Numbered from the stretch's first letter, positions 37,040 to 50,366 are shown. The stretch is DNA of 64,000 nt from Metallyticus violacea (GCA_030762175.1 CM060840.1:43592001-43656000), one strand, 5' to 3'. Made by a program: numbers and translations. Notes: generated by a model not told the origin, from the letters alone.

Positions 37040-38840
37040 TCCACCTGTGTCATTCATAATGAGATTTATTTATATGTTTATGTGTATTTTTAATATTTTT
37101 AAAACGTATTATTCTGGTACTTTTCATTTTAATCTATTTTATTAGTTTGTTTATTTGTGTTTTATTGTCGAATATGTTTTTCTTATATCTTACTGTGAAT
37201 ATTAATATAATGTCTTCAAATAAATCAAATATACCAAGTGTATTATAAAAACACGTACGCCTGTTGAAGTTGTTTTGTATTTTATTGGTGCATCTGTAAT
37301 ATACAAACTCCTGCTACTAAACCTTCTTTAAAAACTTACAGTTCTTTTGCTGTCGCTGACCCTAAGATTTAATTAAAGTATTTAAAGTCCTAAGAGTGCA
37401 TCCTACATTTTTTTAAGTTGTTCATCACTGATTTACATGTTTTAAATATGTATAAAAGAAATAAATAAATATATTTATTTTTAATTTTTTTCTTTTTATT
37501 GTTTCCTCGCCCAATAGCAATTAGCATAACAATAACATTACATTAAACGTATATAAATACTTAAAACATTATTAATAATAATTAACAATATAAAATGGTA
37601 AAAACATACTGTATAATTTTAATTCCTGAATGAGAGAAATTATGCGCTTTTCAGTTACAAGTTTAATAGTAGAATTTTGTATTGAGTTGTGATTCTATGT
37701 TTTCCAAAGCATTTCTACCTAATGTTTTTTCTTCTTATTATTTTTATTCGGTTGAGTACAGGAAATGACTTTTCACAAAATTAGGGTGTTACGAAAGACA
37801 TCAATACTTGCATGACCTTTGATAATCCGGGAAAATATCCAATCAAGGCAGTGTTGCCAGGGAAGCTATGGCGGTACATATTCTGTCTGGTTTGCGTATT
37901 TGAAAGCTCACGCCAGAATGCCTAGGCTCCTCCAATTTGATTTCACTCGTAATTTAATGCCTTAATACACATCTTCCGTTTTATTCCAATTCACTGTTTG
38001 TACCAATACATTCAAGGAAAAATTGTTGCTAACAGTACTCTTAATGCTCCTGAGATGGCTTCGCGGACCTCAGTTTGAGAACCGTATCAGAGGTGTTTTT
38101 ATATTGTTTTTAAAATTTCATCCCTTATTTCTCATTCTTATTTTGCGATCTAAGTTCTCGCATACACTGCATTCATCAACCCCTGTTTATACAGTAATTT
38201 CTGCAATTTCTATTAATTTAAATACCAGATTTATTACTGCGAAAAATGAAAAGGGAGGTTATTAGGTTATATTCTTCTTCGTAAAGGTTCTAATAAGGTT
38301 GGTTATGATGTTGAGATAAGTTTACTATTACCGTACAAGAGCTTACTCTTGCTAGTTACAGTTCTATATTTCACAATTTAACATTATTTACATTTGAATT
38401 CTAATTCTAGTTGCGTTGCCTACAATTTATAAAGTATATAAACATAGATCTTAAGAATTCTGTCGTTTAAGAATGTATTGAATTGTCTTCTTTAAATCGT
38501 TGCTGCTGACTTGCTGTTTCGTGCTTCGCAGGCTATTTTCTAAGCGTCAAGTACGCTCAATAAGTTTAACTTTACAGAATGTCACTTTCATTGACCCAGA
38601 ATTTAATTAAATTCCTCTGTTTACATTTCATTGCGCTTATAACAACATTAATACTTACATTATATCATGGCTATTTTATTCAGCTGCAGTTTTTTAACCT
38701 CTGGTTTTATTTGCAAATAAACATTTCAATTTTTAATTACAATTAAACATATATAAACACAAATATAAGATTACAGTATACAGTTTCCACGTATAAAATA
38801 CTATATACCTGTAACTATGCATTGGCATTTCAAAGTATCG
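37040..38840. other. AT-rich intergenic DNA, no gene seen
   Basis: Runs of A and T dominate, especially at 37060-37600. No domain, RNA or repeat family was recognised. Confidence 0.5.
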
Positions 38841-38844
38841 ACAT

Positions 38845-39111
38845 GGGTGGCCGAGATCGCTAAGGCACGTACTCATGACCGGGAGGTCTAGAGTTCAATT
38901 CCAATCAGCACTGTTATCCCTGACTGAGTATTTTTCCTGATTTCTCTTAGTCCTATAAATGACAAATGCCGGGGGAGTAGCCTAAACTAAGATCTGGAAC
39001 GCTAGCTTCCTTAAAAAAATCCTTTCCCACTTTATTTCATTTCATATATAATCAGTATCCACTGTTTGTGGAGCTTCAGTGGTAAAAACGGGTGTTAAAC
39101 ACAATTAATGT
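38845..39111 (+). repeat. SINE-B copy
   Basis: The head GGGTGGCCGAGATCGCTAAGG resembles the 5' part of a type II tRNA (Ser/Leu-like A box TGGCCGAG). A decayed B box follows (GAGTTCAATTCC at about 38891-38902). The body has AAATGCCGGGGGAGTAGCC, CTGGAACGCTAGCTTCCTTA, and a 3' end with AAAAACGGGTGTTAAACAC near 39084-39102. The motif order is the same as in the minus-strand copy at 62.86-63.15 kb. The end has lost its A-tail. Confidence 0.85.
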
Positions 39112-39136
39112 TGTTTCTAAGTACTAAGTCGCGAAC

Positions 39137-39815
39137 TATAGGCTGACTTAAAATTAACGCTATTTTTCCTTTGAGTTCCTGTGGGTTTGTTATGTTGCCG
39201 GGCCTGAATTTTAACAGACTGTCATCTTGTTTGCATTGCGCTTAACGATTGTCATTTGTTTGTATTGTTATCAGCTATAATGGAGCGATATACAAAGAAC
39301 CAACTCGTGCAGATTCTGAAATGCAGTCGTTCGAAGATTTCATGTAATTTTTGGTAGACGAAATGCGTTTGACGTGCCAACAGTGTAGTGCAGAGACTGA
39401 TAAGGACATTTAGAGATAGCATCGACAGAGAACATCAAATCACCTGGACGTTTTCGTTGATCGGTAGAGAAGGTTGTCCTCGTCAGACAGAGCGTGGCTA
39501 CGAACCCAATGAAGTCGATTCGCCGCCGTTCTCAACCCTTAACCGTTCTGAATTTTAATCTAGTGTTTATGTTGACAATCCACGAACTATTCCTCCACTG
39601 AAGGTAGAAATTATACGTGTCATGAGTATAATTCAGCCGGAATCTTCTCTAAAGTTGTTGTGCCTAAGAAACCGTGGAGGACATTTGCCCGATGTTCCAT
39701 TTCATGTTTAATGACAGTGTTTGAGCTTCATATTGACTAAATAATATTAGTAATTGTGTTATGAATGTGTTTTATTATTAAAATAAAAAATGCGTTCATT
39801 ATGGAACACCCTATA
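39137..39815 (+). mobile_element. 675-bp Tc1/mariner-type element, catalytic core deleted
   Basis: Terminal inverted repeats: TAGGCTGACTTAAAATTAACGC on the left (39139 on) and, read inward on the right, TAGGGTGTTCCATAATGAACGC (to 39813). They match at about two-thirds of positions, and each is flanked by TA (39137-39138 and 39814-39815). Only the beginning and end of a transposase gene remain inside. Such short elements can be mobilised by a full-length relative, but the drift in its ends and its internal stops suggest it is old. Confidence 0.85.
39282..39709 (+). pseudogene. Tc1/mariner transposase lacking the DDE domain
   Basis: The start MERYTKNQLVQIL and then FGRRNAFDVPTV match the N-terminal DNA-binding region of an arthropod mariner-like family (usually MERYTxxQRV..I, FGRxNxP). 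Further on is SVEKVVLVRQSVATNPMKSI followed by RRRSQPL, the second helix-turn-helix block. The reading then jumps to NPRTIPPLKVEIIRVM and CLRNRGGHLPDVPFHV with a stop. This is the C-terminal block, normally ending CxxxRGGHLN.I.F. The catalytic DDE segment between them is absent. Frameshifts and stops interrupt what is left (for example TAG, TGA and TAA near 39389-39400). Confidence 0.8.
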
Positions 39816-40589
39816 CAAACCGCCCTCTCCTCTTATGCCTGTCTCTCATTTCTTGTTTACCTTGGGTGCTGACTCATAGTTTGTGTTCTTGCTTTGTTTG
39901 TGTTGATCTGTAGTTTGAGTGTACATAATTTGAGGTTAAGTGCTTAGGAATAAATTATAGCATGCGCTATTATCTTTACTTTATCACCTTTTATTTGTTA
40001 TTCTATTTGCGAAAGCCTTATTACACGGAGATTATATTTTCGTAAATGTAAGCTTGACATGATATTATCTATGATAATAATTGTTCATTGGTTAAACTGC
40101 AAAACTTTGTGAAAAGAGAAAATATCTAATCAATGATGGGGGAAAAAACAAAGCCAACTGCTGCAACTGCGCTTTAAAAGTATCGGATGGAAAAAGTGCT
40201 TACTTGCAGTAATTAAAGGTCAGCGAATATTTGTTATAAAACCTGATGTGGAGAATCGTGCAAATTCATGAAAAATACCCGTATTCGCTCATTATAGACA
40301 ATTAATAATCTACGTCTCGTATCACATAGTTCCGAAAAGACTGGTTGTAACCTAAAGAAAACATAAAAGCAAGGATAAAAGCAGTTTCCCCCCCCCCCCC
40401 AAAAATGTACGCGTAACATACAAATATGGCATATGCCCAGTCAACTATATAAGATCGCAGCACAGATAGACTTTATTTATTCCGTTTCAATGATAAGAGT
40501 TGTTGTGACTGAACAACGCTTTATTTTTGGAGCGAAGAGTCAAAACTTCAGCTTAATACCGTCTTCAATTCCGTAGAAAGCACTGATCA
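39816..40589. other. Intergenic DNA, no gene seen
   Basis: No recognisable gene or RNA. A C run lies at about 40388-40400. The last 100 bases may be diverged upstream sequence of the transposase fragment that becomes readable near 40612. Confidence 0.45.
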
Positions 40590-40832
40590 ACACTTATCCA
40601 AAAATCAAACATGGACTTTTCAACAAGGTTGTATGCCCGCGTGTAAGGCTAAAATCACGCAAACATGACTCGGGAACAACGTGCCTCACTTCACCAAGCC
40701 ACTTGGCAAATCAACACTTTGGCAGCTCTGACATTAATCCTTTTGGTTACAAATGATGGTCAGTTCTGGAGGACATGACTTGCTCTAAAAGGCATCCCAA
40801 TATTGAAACTCTGGAGGTGGTAGAATAATTTA
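40590..40832 (+). pseudogene. Tc1/mariner-superfamily transposase fragment (catalytic C-terminal part)
   Basis: From 40612 the frame reads WTFQQGCMPACKAKITQT, then LGNNVPHF; after a frame change it reads SSDINPFGYK-stop-WSVLEDMTCSKRHPNIETLE. This corresponds to the usual FQQDxAPAHKAKxTQ, NVPxF, SPDLNPLDYxLWSVLEDMACxxxHPNIExLK series of arthropod Tc1/mariner-type transposases. The second catalytic Asp (QQD) reads Gly. Stops and one frameshift break the reading. No terminal repeats were found, so the boundaries are those of readable similarity only. It belongs to a different family from the element at 39.14 kb. Confidence 0.8.
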
Positions 40833-41876
40833 AAATAAATGTGCATGCATGCTATGATAAACATAGGCCTTTTTTAAGCCTCGTGCAATTGTTTCATGGT
40901 AATACAAAAAAATGCTATTGCTTGTTTTCTGAGTAACATAAAAAAGTACATATAAAATCAGAGGTATTTTTCTCAGCTTGTAGAGTTTTCATTTCAAAAC
41001 TTCCTAGTCAGAATCACTACCTACACAACTACATATTGTTTTATACCAAACTTACTACCAGAATCCGCATGTTCAGGTAGTTATTTTGGTTGAAATAGAC
41101 AGGCAAAAAGACGCTTAAAATATTCACATAGGCAATAATATAATTAACATAGACATTTATTACAAGTGGAAACAGAGAGTAATATCACTCATTATTAATG
41201 AAAATAGGTATTTAAAATACTTAATACTTTCTTTATCACATTATTAAAGTACTTAAGCTTACATTTCTTATTACAAGCAACAAGGTATTCTTTCAAGGTA
41301 TCAACTGTCATAGCCCCTTGTCAGAAATGAAGTGATTAGAGCATATTTAAAACAAGCTATTTCGGAAGGACTCATACCAGTTACAACAGAACATTCACCT
41401 TTCAGGACATCATGGAAAAGTTAATCAAGATTAAGTAAAGAGTTTTGAATGGTCCTGCTCAATAAGCAAAAGATGCGCAGTGGTTTCTATCGGAGTTCAT
41501 TTGCTGCTTATGTATTTATAGAGGAATCAAGTTAGTATCTCTCTTAATTCCCTAATGAACGCATTGTAGGAACGGTTTATTGCATAGCTATACTGTTCTT
41601 ATCTTTCTCGCCTGCAGTTGTTTGTTACATTTATGCAACTGAAAAGTTACCCCCACCACAAATTTCCTAGAATTGTCTAGGTCGATATAAGGTCATTCGC
41701 CAGGATTATTGAAAAACTACAGTACTTCCCTCCACCTATTTCCTGGTATTCATATGCCCGAGGCAACCGGGGTTCCTTTCATTAATGAAGGTTCTGCTAA
41801 TTAAAGAGCTGAAGCGAATGGGTTGAGAGGAAAGTTTTTGATTGCTTGAAAAGAAATAAATATTTAACAATATTCT

Positions 41877-41911
<35 letters not shown>

Positions 41912-44900
41912 TTTCGTATAATTGAAATTCTAACTGTGCTTTTTAAAATGCGTAAATAATTGCGGAAAAAATGCATAACGATCCAAAACAGACAAAAAAA
42001 AAAGGTTTAAACCTTAAAACAGATAACAGAAGCTAAAATAGGCAAACATGGCAAAATAAAAACTGGTCCTACCGACCCCATGTTCATTTCTATCTGACTC
42101 TTAAGTATATCCACCCAGATAGAAAAGACATTGTGCCTAACTTACGGGACTGGTTATTTCTTTTTGAATTTGGAGAGAACAATACTTAGAACAAAAACTA
42201 TTCAGCAATTATTGTAATAGTTGTGTTTCATACAGTGTTTACCCTGTAAGAGTCCGGAATTCCGAAATAGGCTATAATAACTGTAATATTAATTTTGGCA
42301 TAATTATTTAATTTATTTTATTTGGCATTTTTCTCTACAACTAAGTGACTTTTTGCTTATTTTGTTCAACAATAAGAACAACTCAGGTTACCATGCAGCG
42401 ATAAAAACAGAAAGGATGTGATAACAAGTGTATCCTCTTAAAACTAAAATATTAAAACATACAAGTTCTATTTTACATGTTAAGCCCATTAATGCCAGCC
42501 AGCGCTTCCTTACCACTCGCGCAACCGTACATAAAAAGTATATCTGCCTGCTCACGAATGATTTGCCTGATTAGCGGTTCAAATTTAACTGATCTGCAGC
42601 ACAAGACAACGGTAAGATATAATGAGTAACCATGAATTACACAAATGACAAAATATAAACATGCACCCATGGCAGTATAATGAACGTCAGCAGACTTATG
42701 TCAATAATAACACTCGAAATCCTAAATAGTTTAATTATTATTTTAACAAACGGAACTAGTTGGATTACATTAAATGTTATCTTTTAAAAGGATATATCAC
42801 AAATCCGCATTCCTGGAGTATTGATTACATGACTTACTGCTCTCCTCCCTCTCTAGTTTTCATGTGAGGAACTCGTGCCAAAGTTTGTCCCAGTGTTTTG
42901 TTACACTCTATATATTTTATATATTCCGGGGCATGCTGCTTTAATGATTTCCTATGATAAAGTTACCTTTCAGCGCTACTCAATCAGAATTGGGTTACAC
43001 TAGTTCAAACCGGCTGAACTTCAGTGAGCGCGCGATTTTCATGTGAGACAGGAGCAAAATTCAGGCAATTAAGCTTGCTCAATCCTGTTTAATACGCCAA
43101 CTCAGTTGCATTTATGTGTTAGATTTTCTGCTGAGTATTTGTGATCTGTGGAGTATGCCGAAAAGTGAAGTAGAATATACAGAAGAATATTTATGATCCT
43201 TATGAACAAAAGAAATTCTACATCTATGCACTTCAGATTACTGAACAAAGTTTGAACCCAAGAGTCTTGAGTGACAAGAAACAGAGACCAATAAAAAGAG
43301 GGATTTAACAGAGGAACAGGGAGGAGCGTGGCGATTAGAAGCTTCTCATCGAAATACTTTAACACGATTAGCACAATAAACTGTTGCATCTTTCGACAGT
43401 GCGTATAAAGCCCCTCAGCTGCTGAATCTTCATCAATATAAAAAACCGCTCTACTGTTTACAACATTCGGGAGAATGAACAGTAGGCAAGTGTCTCAAAA
43501 TATTTTCAAAAATATTCAGACATTTCTCAGCGGAGGGCAGGCAGTTCGAGCATTTAGCGAGTCAATATTATTAATATTTAGTACTAATATATTCCGATTG
43601 CGCCAAATGATTTCCCTCGGAAAGTGGCGAGGCTGTTATACACTTCCGGTTGGAAAATAAATTTGCGATTGAGTAGCTGAATGAGGGCCTGTATTTATAG
43701 TGTACGGACTACTTGAGAACCAAAAGCTAAGTTATCATCATATGGACCCATTGAAGAAGGACACTTGGGCTTAATAATATTGAACAGATAAGCACGATTA
43801 AAGCATTAAATGTTTCAGAAAGTTTAAAAAGTTGACATAATCCTTCCTTACCTAGTCCGTTTAAGTGCCTTGTGTTATCGACCTAAAGGCAACAGCAATT
43901 CTGCCCTGTAGGAGTCATGATGAGTCCCAGAGAGAAAAACAAACAAGAATAAAAAACCCAATAAAAATCCAAGAATAAAATATATTGATATGTGGGAATT
44001 TTAGGAAAGCAAGAGCTAGATCTTCCATTACCAATCTAACAGTTTGTATTTCCGTTTCATGTTATACTACGAGTATAACAAGAATAAACAGCCTTCATAT
44101 CATATGTGCTTTCGGTACCCTGGTACAGATCATATAGACCGCGAAGAATGCATTTGCTTCATTGTGCAGTTCATTAGCTTCATAATGTAAAATATATATT
44201 TACATTTTTTTGTTATAACTCCTCCAAAATGTTCTAGGGCTATGGAGTAATTGTATTTAAACACTGTATTCTTTTCCCAGCGAGCTATATAAAAACATTT
44301 CAAAAGAGTTCTTGGGAATAAAGAAACATCATTCACATTTAATTAGATGTTTTCTTTGCTTAACTGCGACCTTAAGAATTACACGTGATTATGGGAAAAC
44401 TCTTCTCTGGCCTTTAGCTAAATAAAATATTATAATCCTTCTCATGGCTGCCAATGTTTTTAAATGTTAATATTTAATTGCGCTGAGAGTTTTCGTGTTT
44501 TCCAAGATACAGCCTTTTAACAGAACTTTATACATTTTGTCTCTACTTAAATATTTCTTCTAAGCGATTCTCCTTTGAAATTTGTTTCGAAATTGAACAA
44601 AATGAAAAAAAAAAAGAAGAAAGAATGAAAAAAAGGTCAGCTGGAACATGCATTGAAAAGTCATTATTATTTCTGTTTTATTCTCAAACCATTAAAGCAT
44701 AATGTAATAGTGAAAATCGGTGTTAACTAACTCTGGCAGGAGTTTAAGCTATAGAGAGTGAATCCATGAAATTGCAAACACAATTATGTACTACTGTTGT
44801 AAATTATGGTTAAAATGATTTGCTCCACAAGAAAAACAAAAGAAACATATATTGAAAGAAAAGGGCTATAAAATAAAAATAAAATCTTGAATAATAGTAA

Positions 44901-46033
44901 GCGCCAACTTAACTGCTGCTCTGTACGTTTGAACACGAAATAAATTCCTTTTGCTTGAAGCTGTTATTCATTTATGCCAGGTACAGAGCTGGAAACGAAA
45001 AAATGACCAGTGCTCTGAAATTACATCAAAAATACAAGTCATAAAACATTTACAAAACATAAAGGAAAACAGATTAAAGTTCTCACGATGATTCCGCATC
45101 AAGAAACAAAACGCAAACCTTTGATCAGAAAACGCCTTGAGCGAAACGTGAGTGAACTTACGAATTTATACACAAGTAATTATTTAAACTATCTCTCGAA
45201 CTCAAGATCAATGATCAGAGCATTGTACTGCTATGTAGATGACCATGGATGGTATTTCCCTAGAAGATTCTCTTAGCTTTGACAGTTAAGGAACTTTGGG
45301 TTCACTCATACATAACCAGGAAAATTCTCTGGAAAAAAAAATGCCTGCGCGTGCGGTTATTTCATTGCCTTCTGTATGCACATGTCAACAATAAGGGCAC
45401 TTTAAACTGATTCCCACCATACAGCGGAATCTCCAGATGCAATTCAGAAAAGAAAGAGGCAAAACATATTTCCAACAATATTACTAGTGAAATAAAAATG
45501 TTTTCGTTTAACACATCTTCCAGTAAAACGGAAAAGAAACAAACAAACAAACAAAAAAAAACAATATTTCCACTTTCATCTTCTTCACAATTTATGCTCA
45601 ACAAATTCAGCCTCAAGGGGTTACAGTCCTTTAGAAATAGGAAAGAAGTTTTGTCAAAATCCAATTATGCCAGACATAGCTTGGAAGACTAGTTTAATAA
45701 TCAAGAGATATATTTTCAGTAGATAATGAATGTGTTTTGTAGTATTGCAAAGGTAAGGTAAATCTCACGCCTAGTATTCTGTAGTTTTCTATTCCACCTA
45801 AGTATTTTGTACATTTTATAGGTTAAAATGGACTGGTTAATACCTTTAGTAGACTAGCTACAGTAACCTCACCTTAACTAATCAATATTTTCACTGCGAT
45901 CACGTTGTAGAGCGTTTGTAGCTTTTATTGAGCCCCCTTACTGTATTCTTGAATGGGAAAGAAAAAAACAAAACAAAAAACCACACAACATTTCATGACC
46001 ACAAAAAGCATTAGCAATATAATACAAGGTTGC
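40833..46033. other. AT-rich intergenic DNA, no gene seen
   Basis: No domain-bearing frame or RNA gene. It includes a (TA)n run at 41879-41908 and a modestly CpG-richer patch near 43010-43080. The longer frames (43102-43389, 45362-45664) have no recognisable motif. Confidence 0.5.
41879..41908. repeat. (AT)n microsatellite
   Basis: Fifteen uninterrupted dinucleotide units. Confidence 0.95.
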
Positions 46034-46334
46034 GTTGTTCCCAAAAGTTCGGATTATGAACTCGGTTCTTTAGGGTGGAGGAGGATCAAAGGTATTTCAG
46101 ATTTGTTCGCGGCTGGCCGTTTGTGCCTACGCCCCCAATGGAGGTACCTCCGGGAGAAAGGAATGGAGGGAGACAGAAAAAGCATGTACAGTAATAATCC
46201 ATCCCAGCGACGAGGGGAAACCACGAAAACATCCAAGGTCAGGATGGACGGCCCCAGGGATTTGACCCGGGACCTCTCGAATGCCAGTCCAAGCGCTACA
46301 ACCTGAGTCAAACGGCTCGGTTGTTCCCACAAGT
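46034..46334 (-). repeat. SINE-D with near-perfect 15-bp target-site duplication
   Basis: GTTGTTCCCAAAAGT (46034-46048) and GTTGTTCCCACAAGT (46320-46334) differ at one base and flank a 271-bp element on the minus strand. Its head has an A-box-like TGACTCAGGTTG and a B-box-like GGTCCCGGGTCAAATCCC about 45 bases apart, as in a tRNA. The body then contains GGATGTTTTCGTGGTTTCCC and CCGGAGGTACCTCCATTGG. No poly(A) tail is present, and the body differs from SINE-A, B and C. The overlapping frames on both strands (46054-46411) are not genes. This is the only copy in the window, so the family status is inferred from structure. Confidence 0.8.
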
Positions 46335-49300
46335 ATGGCACTATTGAAAAATTTTAATATCATAATAGATGTCCTCAGTAACTGCTCAGTAAGCAAAATA
46401 CCTGCTTCCACTCCTTTTTGCTTCTAATATATTTACGATTTAATTTGAAAATAGAATTTCAATGGTGGATATTCATGACACCTCTACAAACGCCCTTATG
46501 CAAGCATTTACATTTACGGACAGTTTTGCAAATTATGTCCTACTACTATTTAAAAATAAAAACTGGTCTCTGACAGGAAATGATGAATAACGAACTATTT
46601 AAAGAAACTCTGCTTATATGTACTATAAATTAATGAACAAAATGGAAGGCACATGTAGAGAATGTTCATATACAGACGTTTACTAAAATCTAAAAGATGA
46701 ACAATTGTAGGATTCGAGAACGTGCAAGACCTGGTCAGAACCGTAAACAAAAACCCTGCAATGGTGCTTTTAAATCCACCCTCTGGGGGAAAATTACATG
46801 ATTTCCTGGACTTATTTGCTGCATTTCAGAAAAAGAGAGAACGAAGTTGACAGAACATAAATTGGCATCATTTTTCTAGAACCTTCCATCTCATATATTA
46901 GAGCAATCAATTTTTTCCTTAACACTTGCAATCTGATGTTGATATCAAAAGAACGATAAGAATGAAACGTTTTTTTTTTTTTTTTTTCAAAAGTTGTCAA
47001 ATCTTCTATTTGAACACATTATTCACTTTAAAGTACAGAAATTGTTTCCAAACTCACAATATCAGCTTGCCACTCAATCATAGTTCCCGCTGGCACAGAA
47101 ATCCACTGCTTCTAAGTAGGTGTAAACAAGAAGCTGTGTGTTCGTTTGGCAATGACTTCCCGCGGTTTATTACACGAGTTTGTGGACACATTAACACCTC
47201 AGTGTTCTGCTGTGAAAGGTGTTTTGCCAACGACAGTTACACCACATAGACAAAGCATGATATTCATAAAGCGACCGTTTCCTCGAGGAAGCAGCTATAC
47301 TACATTTTTATTTGCGCCGCGGAGTGGATTTCCAATTGAGCAGTTTTTATTATGTGGTTATCTTTGTGCGAGCAGCACCGCCGTCACACTTTAAATTACT
47401 ATTAGTATTTGTTTTAGTTAAGAATACTTATGAGTAAATTTCTTAAAGTGTAAACTTAGAATGTCATCTGTTTCAGATAGCTACAAACGGATAATTATCG
47501 AAATATCACCACTGTACACTTTATGCAAAATTACACGTTTTTATTTACGTTACTAAAATAGTAACTTGCAACAAAATTTTTTTTTTTCGTCTCATATTTT
47601 ATTAATAAGTTCAGCATATATGTATTTTATAATTTTCCCTATTTTTTAACCTAAATATGCCAGGTATCTAGACATTTTCTGCATTATATTCCTTTATATA
47701 AAAAATGTACATCTTATTACAACAATAAAAATAAATTTGGAGCTACTAAAATATAACCCAGGGCAATTTTGTTCATTATACTTCTGCAGCTTGTGTAACT
47801 ATTTAAGCACATAAACATCTATGCAAAGAACATTTTGCAGGAAGGAAAATATAAAGAACGAGAAAACATCAATTCAAGAGTTTCATGTAAACTCACATTG
47901 GAATCCTCCTAGTTCATTGGTTAAGCTTTCAGATTTACTTTCCTCTCCTTTGCTACTACTTTATCATCTTCCTCTTCTTCTACAGTTTCTTTTCCTCTGA
48001 AGAATTCCACAATAAACTCCGCATAACACAAATTTGAACAAGTTATATTATGTTTTTCTTGTAGAATGCACAATTGCTCTCTTCTGAAGTATTGCTGTAC
48101 CTCAAATAATTTAATGATTCCCATAACAAATTCGTTAATTGCTTTAATAACAGGTAAATGTAATTTGCTTTTTGAGACAGAATCTTCTTTGTGTACTTAC
48201 TGCATCTGTAGTATTCTGGGTTTTACCTTCGATACACCTTTCCAGGAGTGCTGTAGATGCCTTTTACTACAAGATTTTCATTGAGCTTCAGCTTCCTCTT
48301 TGATGAAGATATGTATGAATGTTGGCACTGTTGAAGCACAGTTTAAATGGTAAGGGGCGTTTAAACCTGCCTTATAGACTTACAAATGACGCTTAAACAT
48401 AGGAATTTTTCAAATATGTTATAATGATAAAAACAAAAATTGGGATGCTTTACTAAACTTATTGAAAATTTTATTCATGGACGTCCTTTTAAATAGTATT
48501 TTCTATAGTACACTATCGGATTATAGAAGGTAAATTTTATATTTGAAATAAAATAATCATTTGACATACCACTTCATATATTTCGTTTTAGTAAAATGGA
48601 AAGTCAGTAATATTTCGATGCCAGCATTCTTTCAAGTCCATACACTATGGTTATCACCCCTAGTCACTTAACCACTTTCATCGCCGCGGGGTTCAATTCT
48701 CCATGGACTTTTAGATAATAGTTATTAGCAAATTAACAGAGTACGTGAGATAAGATTACAGTATTTTTCAATGCATGTGCTGTAACCTAAGTTTCTCTCA
48801 CTGTCTTATATATCATTCAGAATCCGTTCCATTTCAAACCGTTTGAAAACACAAGTAATATTACCACTAGAACATGTGTTGAGCTTTTTTCTTCTACCTT
48901 TCTCTTCGGTGGTGAAAGTTAGCACTATAAATGTTGTGATATTTTACAACAGTGAGCTAGATATAATGTTCTTGATGGATTAAAAGTTGAAAGTACAAAA
49001 TGTTGCCAAAATTCCAAAGTAAAATCACTGCAGTCTGTCAACTGAAATCCGATTTAACAGAACGCCCTGCGTGATTTTTAAAATATAATAGTGTCGTACT
49101 AAAAGTGACTAGTACTGCATCTATCTAACAAAGCGGAAGCTCTTCTTTGAGGGTGATTTCTGCATTAACGTTGCTGCCAAATACATGGTGGTTAAACTGG
49201 ACATTTCTTTTTTCGAAAAAACATCTTGATTCTCAACAGCAGCGCTGCTCAAACTACATTCTGCAAACCAAAAATGACCCTCCACGTATGTTTATTTGGT

Positions 49301-50366
49301 ACTCTCTGAACATTTAATTAGCAAAAATTCGGAATAACTCGAGTAAAGGTAGGGTGGGCGAGTCAGATTCAAATGAATTGAGGATTACACTTTGAAGGGG
49401 GGGGGGGGATCGCTGCAAATTATTTTTTTAATGAAAAATAATTTATAAAACGATGGAGTTTGTAAAGAAAGGCTGAAAAACTGTGCTATTTAACACATAA
49501 ACATCTTATTGATTTAACTATTAAAAAAGCTTTGAATAATTCAAAAGTGTGTATTTCTTTCTAGCTATTAGTTAATAGCTCGGAACATGGGAACCTCCCG
49601 TGAGGGATGTTTGAACTATAGAAGAGAATTTCAAGTACACTTACTTCTCGACAGAGGGCAAAGGAACAGGTGGTAAACCCATCCCCTTCAACGCCATCTA
49701 ACCATCTGACAGAGAACTAAGGTACGAGTATTTCTTGTAAAACGCCCGATAATTTTGTCCTGGGACTTCTTCTTTTCAAATACGAAGTTCTTTAACATAC
49801 GCACGACATGGGACCCTTGCGTAGAACTTGGTGCTCGAGATTTTATGCCTTGAAAAACGAATGATCATGGCTGCATTTGAATCTGCAAACCTTCGGTCCA
49901 TGAAGAGCAGAGACCAATTTCCTCTAGCTATAAATCCTAATATGAAACGAAAAGAATTGTAATTGATTTTGTTTTAAAAATATAAACATAATTTAATACA
50001 AAAAAAGCGATCCCCAATTGAAAATATATTGAGAAGCACTGGTTAACTATGTGCCTTATTGTATTTCCTGTTTACTTTACGTTTATGAACAAACGTTTAC
50101 ATCCGCTCCTGATTCGTAACGCTAGTAAAATCGTTTAGGTGTGACAGCAGCAAGCACAAACAGAAAGAACTTTGACGAACTGCATCAAGCTATCACGTTA
50201 AGGCTCATGTTAACTAGATAACAGCATTCCCTTCCTTCTGACTTGTTGCTCGTTTGACGTAAACCCAGCTAGATCTTGCTCATGATTGTGTGTTGTCGAC
50301 AGCACTTGGTTCTAAACTAGGAACCTGCACCTCGAAAAATATAAAATTAAACAAATACTACTTGAA
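46335..50366. other. AT-rich intergenic DNA with one weak tRNA-like relic
   Basis: No gene recognised. A more CpG-rich segment at 47080-47395 holds overlapping open frames without any known domain. A tRNA-like sequence at 48639-48705 is described separately. A G run lies near 49399-49408. Confidence 0.5.
48639..48705 (+). pseudogene. Degenerate tRNA-like sequence
   Basis: GGTTATCACCCCTAGTC resembles a tRNA D-arm and anticodon region, and GGGGTTCAATTCTCC, about 35 bases later, resembles a T-arm with B box. The acceptor arm does not pair properly. It could be a tRNA pseudogene or the head of a decayed SINE; no body shared with the other SINEs was recognised. Confidence 0.3.

Noticed and set aside
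46054..46411. Overlapping 94-117-codon ORFs on both strands
   Set aside because: They lie over SINE-D and reflect its GC-rich tRNA-like sequence; the target duplication shows it is a repeat.
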